Assembly: GCA_001910725.1 (NCBI GenBank)
Contig: MJGA01000020.1
Span: 434,001 to 498,000, forward strand
Direction of reading: 5' to 3'
DNA length: 64,000 nucleotides
Source: Phanerodontia chrysosporium
Lineage: Eukaryota > Basidiomycota > Agaricomycetes > Polyporales > Phanerochaetaceae
Shown here: in pieces, positions 60,651 through 64,000 of the stretch
Position numbering within the stretch: position 1 is the first letter of the stretch
Layout of the letters: every line of letters starts with the position of its first letter
Made by a program: the position numbers and the translations under genes
Notes under the pieces: generated by a model
Told to the model about the DNA's origin: nothing
What the model saw: the letters and a program-made list of their open reading frames with translations, nothing else
Databases searched by the model: none

Positions 60651-61387
60651 ACGACGTATCGCATTCCCGCAACCGGGCTCGCAGTAAGTGTCGGTGCAAG
60701 GAGTGAGTCTTGGGTCACGCTGGTCATTGCGAGCGTTCGAGCTGATTCCCCGGTGCACAGAGCAGAGCAGCGTCAGCCGAGGAGACGACGCGAGCGTCGG
60801 AACTCGAGATCTTCAAGTTCAGGCCCACTTTTCGCGACACGACATTTCGCGTTCCCGCAACCGGGACGTAGTGTGTGTGTGCGTGTGTGTGCGCGCGTGC
60901 GTGTTTTTGAAGCCGCAGCGGTGAGCCTTGCATTCGTGTATCCGCGGCCAAAATCACGAGCTGACTCGCTGGCGGTGAGCCTGGAGACGGGCGGCATCCC
61001 ATGGCAGGACGGGTTCTTCCAGCCGGCCTCGGACGGCGGCAGCATGGCAGAAGGCAACGAGGGGCGGGGAGACGACGCGAACGCCACGGTCAAGTGGGGG
61101 GCGTTTACTTGCTGTGACACGGTGCATTGCGTTCCGGCAAGCAAGGCGCGGTGAGTGCCATCGCACGATCGCACAGGGTGAGTTCCAGCTGCTGCTGGTG
61201 CTGGTAACGAGCGGAGGAGAAGCTGACTTGCTGGTGACGGCAGACACGAGTGTCGTAGTGCAATGAAGGTGGCGGGAAGCCTTGTGCTCGCAAGACTGTC
61301 CTGCAGCAGAAGGGAGCGCAGCGGTGGGCGAGAGGCGGGCGTCCATTGTTGGACCGCAATGCCACGTATGGCACTCCCGCAATGAGC
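60651..61387. repeat. Four dispersed degenerate copies of a 27-bp core
   Basis: Cores at 60651-60677 and 60839-60865 differ at 3 of 27 positions (acgacgtatcgcattcccgc / acgacatttcgcgttcccgc, both then aaccggg). More diverged versions lie at about 61117-61144 and 61361-61387. On the plus strand each can be read in one frame as (T)TxRxPATG-like (TTYRIPATG, TTFRVPATG, TVHCVPASK, ATYGTPAMS), usually next to a gtaag or gtgag. This may be an exon-repeat gene or a decaying satellite. Confidence 0.55.
60870..60905. repeat. GT/GC-rich simple repeat
   Basis: Alternating gtgtgtgtgtgcgtgtgtgt followed by gcgcgcgtgcgtgt, an alternating purine-pyrimidine tract of about 36 nt. Confidence 0.9.
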
Positions 61388-61667
61388 GACGGGGCGAGTG
61401 GGTTGCCAGTGTGTGCGCCGGCTGACTTGTCTGTGTGAGCCAGGGAATGAACACAGGCACCGAGTGACTCACCGCTCTCCTGGTCTGCGCGTGCCCGAGA
61501 ACGAGCACAAAGCGTCTCGATCAGAAGCGGCGCGGACGCGAAAGAAAGAGTTGACACACCGCGACACAGCGGGATGGCAGAGTAGCGTTGGGGTACGCCG
61601 TGAGCTGGCACGAGGGCAGCGCGATGGGCACGCCAGTGATCTTGAAACCGTGTTCTTGAGGTCCACG

Positions 61668-61736
61668 CTGCAGTATTCTTGAATTCCACACTGCGGTATT
61701 CTTGAATTCCACGCTGCGGTATTCTTGAATTCCATG
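61668..61736. repeat. 23-bp tandem repeat, three copies plus a degenerate fourth
   Basis: Units 61668-61690, 61691-61713 and 61714-61736 follow the pattern ctgcggtattcttgaattcc plus three bases (aca, acg, atg). A diverged copy (tgttcttgaggtccacg) precedes them. Each full unit contains gaattc. Confidence 0.95.
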
Positions 61737-61871
61737 TCGCAGAGGTTCGTTTCTAGCTCGTGACGATCAACCAACTCGCGCGGAGCCCTGCCAGTTTGCC
61801 GCGCCGCCACCACGCTCAATTAGGCAAGCAGCATCACAAGCTCATTACTTCCATGCAGTAGCCTAGACAAG

Positions 61872-64000
61872 CCTAGTCTAACATCGCGCTGCGTGCGCCC
61901 AAGAAAAATATCATAATGATCGTCGCGGTGAGCGTGAAACGGGTCGTAGTCGTGAACTATGGAGGCGGCGGCGACACGCGCCGCAGGGCGTGTCGGCGCA
62001 TCTGAGACATGGAGAAGAGGGAGCTCGGCCCACTATCGGGAATATGTCGTACAAGTACGGTGATGGGGGGTATGCCAGACAAGAAATGAACCGAATAAAC
62101 AACCAGCGAGGAGAGGATAGAGCGTACAAGGGGGAAAAACTGATTTGCGTTCGTCGCGGCGGCCGTGTGCGTATGCAGCAGATGCACTTCCCGGCCGCCG
62201 GGTTTCCACCTCGTCATCAGCCGCGTATGCGCCAGCCGTCGCCCTGCCTCTTCACGCGGCCCACGCCGCCGAAGCCCTCGCGCACGACGAGCCACAGCGC
62301 CGTGCAGCACACCGCGTCCTTGATCTCCTCCGCGCTCAGCAATACCGCGCTCACCGGCGCCTGCTCTCCGGGCGAGCTGCCTCCGCTGCCGTTCAGCCGC
62401 CCTGCATGTGGGTTCGCGCCTGTGCCTGCGGGGCCCGCACTCGACCCTGGCCGCGCTTTCTCCTTGAAGAAGCTCCCCGCGCTCGCCGCCATCTTGCCCA
62501 CGCCACCCGCGATCCCTGCCTGCGTCGGCGTCGCAGACACCACGTCCGCCGCCGGCCGCGCGACGCCCTGCGGCGTGATCACCCGCTTCACCGCCTCCAC
62601 CCGCACGCTCTGCTGCCCGTGCGGCCCCACGCGCGACGAGAGCACGATGTCCGGCAGCGGGAACGGGATCTTGAGCAGCGACACGACCTTTGGGTGGTGC
62701 GGCGCCGGCACGACCGCCGCGACCTTCACGCGCACGTCGCCCGCGTCGCCCATGGCGTCTGCCCCGCGCGCGTGCTGCAGCCGCCGCACGACCAGGTGGC
62801 ACGTCCACGGCGTCTCCGAGTCCTCCGGGTCGCTGTCGCCGTCGTCCTCGTCGTGGCTGCTGTACCGCCGGCGCGACGTCGAGCTCTCGTGCGACGCCGT
62901 CGTGCTGCTCCGTATGCTCTCCCGCGCGGGCGACCGCGAGCGCTCGAGCGACCTGCGTGCCATCGGTGGCGGCGGCGGCGACGCCAGAGGTTGTTCCTGC
63001 GAGTCCGTGCTGCGATGTTTCCGGGCCAGGGACGAGACTGATGGCGTGTTTGAGCGGCCGCCGCCCTCGCGGTTGTCGCTTGACAGCGGCCGCCGATTCC
63101 GCCTGCCTTGCGGCGCGCGCGTCCAGTCGAAACGCACCTCGAGTAACACCTCCAGGGGCGCAGGCAGACCCTCTGGCGGCCCTTTCAACCAACGCTGCAC
63201 CGGCCAAGCGTATGTCGTAGGTCGGAGTTTCTGCTTTCCTGAACCTTGTCCGGGCGAGGGGGATCGCACGGACGGCTGGATGCCGAGGATGGTGTTGTGT
63301 GTCGCAGACGACGGAGCGTCCGGGAACGTGTGAGAGGACGCGGAAAGCGGCGGGTTCAGCAGCAGCGAGGAGCGCTTCGACGAGCTCTTGGGCGTGCTCT
63401 CGAGCTGCGGAAGAGCGGAGCGGGGTGCCTGCGCAGTCGATGAAGCGTCTTTGCGTTTGAAAACCTTGCCGAACAGCTTGCGGGCACCGCTTGGCGAGCG
63501 CTCCTGAGCGGGGGGCGAGGGGTTCGGTGCGGCGGGCGGCGGGGAAGGTTCGCGGGTCGTGTCCGAGTTCAGCGACAACGACGACGTGGGTGTATGCGGT
63601 CCCTCGGCGGACAGAAGCGGTCCGTACGTCCCTGACGTCCGCGACGTGTCCTCGTACGTGAGACCTCCGCACAGCTCTACCGGCTCCAACATCGCCAATC
63701 CTATCACCTCCAAGCCCCGCTTCATGAACCGCGCGATCTTCGCGTCGGTGCCAGCATCGACGATCACGTTTGTCATGACATTGTGTGCTTGCAAGTTGTA
63801 GAGGGGTATTATCATGCGGCGTCCACTGGAGCTGGTCGTGGAGGTGGACGAGGATACGGTGGAGAAGGATGTTACGGAAGAGTACGCGGACACATCTGAG
63901 CGATTCGAGTTCTTGCGTACTAATGACCCGTCCGAGGACTCTTCACTGGATCGCCTGGCTACTGCTGGTGCGCGTCCTGTTGGTGGCACAAGCTGGACCT
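61872..64000. repeat. Segmental duplication, right copy (runs past window end)
   Basis: Direct repeat of 50122-52327, about 11.7 kb away. Differences in the coding part are scattered substitutions and small indels, indicating a recent event. Confidence 0.93.
62217..64000 (-). CDS. Conserved basidiomycete protein of unknown function, open copy, 5' end missing
   Basis: The frame is open from the window edge to the stop at 62217-62219, more than 590 residues. Order from the N-terminal side: Ser-rich SVTSFSTVSSSTSTTSSS, the conserved block RMIIPLYNLQAHNVMTNVIV with DAGTDAKIARFMKRGLEVIG, a Pro/Ser-rich stretch with RKLFGKVFKRKD, PTTYAWPVQRWLKGPPEG, a basic Ser/Arg-rich region, EDSETPWTCHLVVRRLQHAR, HHPKVVSLLKIPFPLPDIVL, VITPQGVARPAADVV and the C-terminal block SAEEIKDAVCCTALWLVVRE with GFGGVGRVKR. 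No signal peptide or membrane segment is visible in the part present. The alternating beta-type and low-complexity stretches suggest an intracellular scaffold or membrane-associated protein, but no family is claimed. It is the intact reference for the disrupted left copy. Confidence 0.8.
   Translation of the reverse strand, partial: VQLVPPTGRAPAVARRSSEESSDGSLVRKNSNRSDVSAYSSVTSFSTVSSSTSTTSSSGRRMIIPLYNLQAHNVMTNVIVDAGTDAKIARFMKRGLEVIGLAMLEPVELCGGLTYEDTSRTSGTYGPLLSAEGPHTPTSSLSLNSDTTREPSPPPAAPNPSPPAQERSPSGARKLFGKVFKRKDASSTAQAPRSALPQLESTPKSSSKRSSLLLNPPLSASSHTFPDAPSSATHNTILGIQPSVRSPSPGQGSGKQKLRPTTYAWPVQRWLKGPPEGLPAPLEVLLEVRFDWTRAPQGRRNRRPLSSDNREGGGRSNTPSVSSLARKHRSTDSQEQPLASPPPPPMARRSLERSRSPARESIRSSTTASHESSTSRRRYSSHDEDDGDSDPEDSETPWTCHLVVRRLQHARGADAMGDAGDVRVKVAAVVPAPHHPKVVSLLKIPFPLPDIVLSSRVGPHGQQSVRVEAVKRVITPQGVARPAADVVSATPTQAGIAGGVGKMAASAGSFFKEKARPGSSAGPAGTGANPHAGRLNGSGGSSPGEQAPVSAVLLSAEEIKDAVCCTALWLVVREGFGGVGRVKRQGDGWRIRG

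Noticed and set aside
60651..60690. Sialidase (YRIP motif)
   Set aside because: No Asp boxes or propeller-length frame nearby. The YRIP-like reading recurs in degenerate repeats and is better explained as a repeat.
61668..61736. CRISPR-like repeat
   Set aside because: Units are strictly adjacent with no spacers, and the genome is fungal. It is a simple tandem repeat.

Overview
The window is nuclear DNA of a filamentous basidiomycete, most likely a white-rot polypore (Agaricomycetes, Polyporales). The genes are GC-rich and cut by many 45-90 nt GT-AG introns. There are two F-box genes of the kind expanded in Agaricomycetes, and a set of wood-decay genes: a lignin peroxidase carrying the exposed catalytic tryptophan, a bicupin oxalate decarboxylase, a GPI-type GH16 glucanase and a secreted SGNH esterase. 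No bacterial, organellar, rRNA, tRNA or CRISPR features were seen.

Layout of 1-48 kb (ordinary gene-dense chromosome): acyl-peptide hydrolase 3' end (+), Zn2Cys6 transcription factor (-), La RNA chaperone (+), SGNH esterase (+), M28 aminopeptidase (-) head to head with a DUF89/ARMT1-like phosphatase (+), a Tps3/Tsl1-like trehalose synthase regulatory subunit (-), F-box gene 1 (-), a small secreted protein recovered by splicing (-), TPR/F-box gene 2 (-) head to head with RNase H1 (+), a GPI-anchored wall protein (+), MDR reductase copy A (+), a conserved hypothetical (+), oxalate decarboxylase (-), a possible 64-aa protein (+), a CBF1-type bHLH factor (-) head to head with DML1/Misato (+), lignin peroxidase (+), GH16 glucanase (-) and MDR reductase copy B (-), which is an inverted dispersed paralogue of copy A.

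Layout of 48-64 kb (unusual, repeat-rich): a near-perfect 52-bp inverted repeat, then a direct segmental duplication (about 50.12-52.33 kb and 61.87-64.00 kb) carrying a conserved gene of unknown function. The left copy has a frameshift and an early in-frame stop. The right copy is open but runs off the window. Between them the long ORFs are uninformative, but exon-by-exon reading recovers a multi-exon membrane-protein gene with two 36-37 nt introns (56.1-58.8 kb, -) and a possible divergent partner (58.9-59.7 kb, +). Degenerate repeats and a 23-bp tandem repeat follow.

A recurring oddity is the apparent loss of single bases inside otherwise conserved genes, often G in GC-rich runs (ARMT1-like 3' end, Tps3-like 5' end, both MDR copies at different places, F-box gene 1, left duplicate). 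The simplest explanation is consensus sequencing error, but some may be real lesions.

Functional links: oxalate decarboxylase controls oxalate that white-rot fungi secrete while peroxidases oxidise lignin, and the esterase and glucanase act on polysaccharide. The other genes are housekeeping or regulatory.
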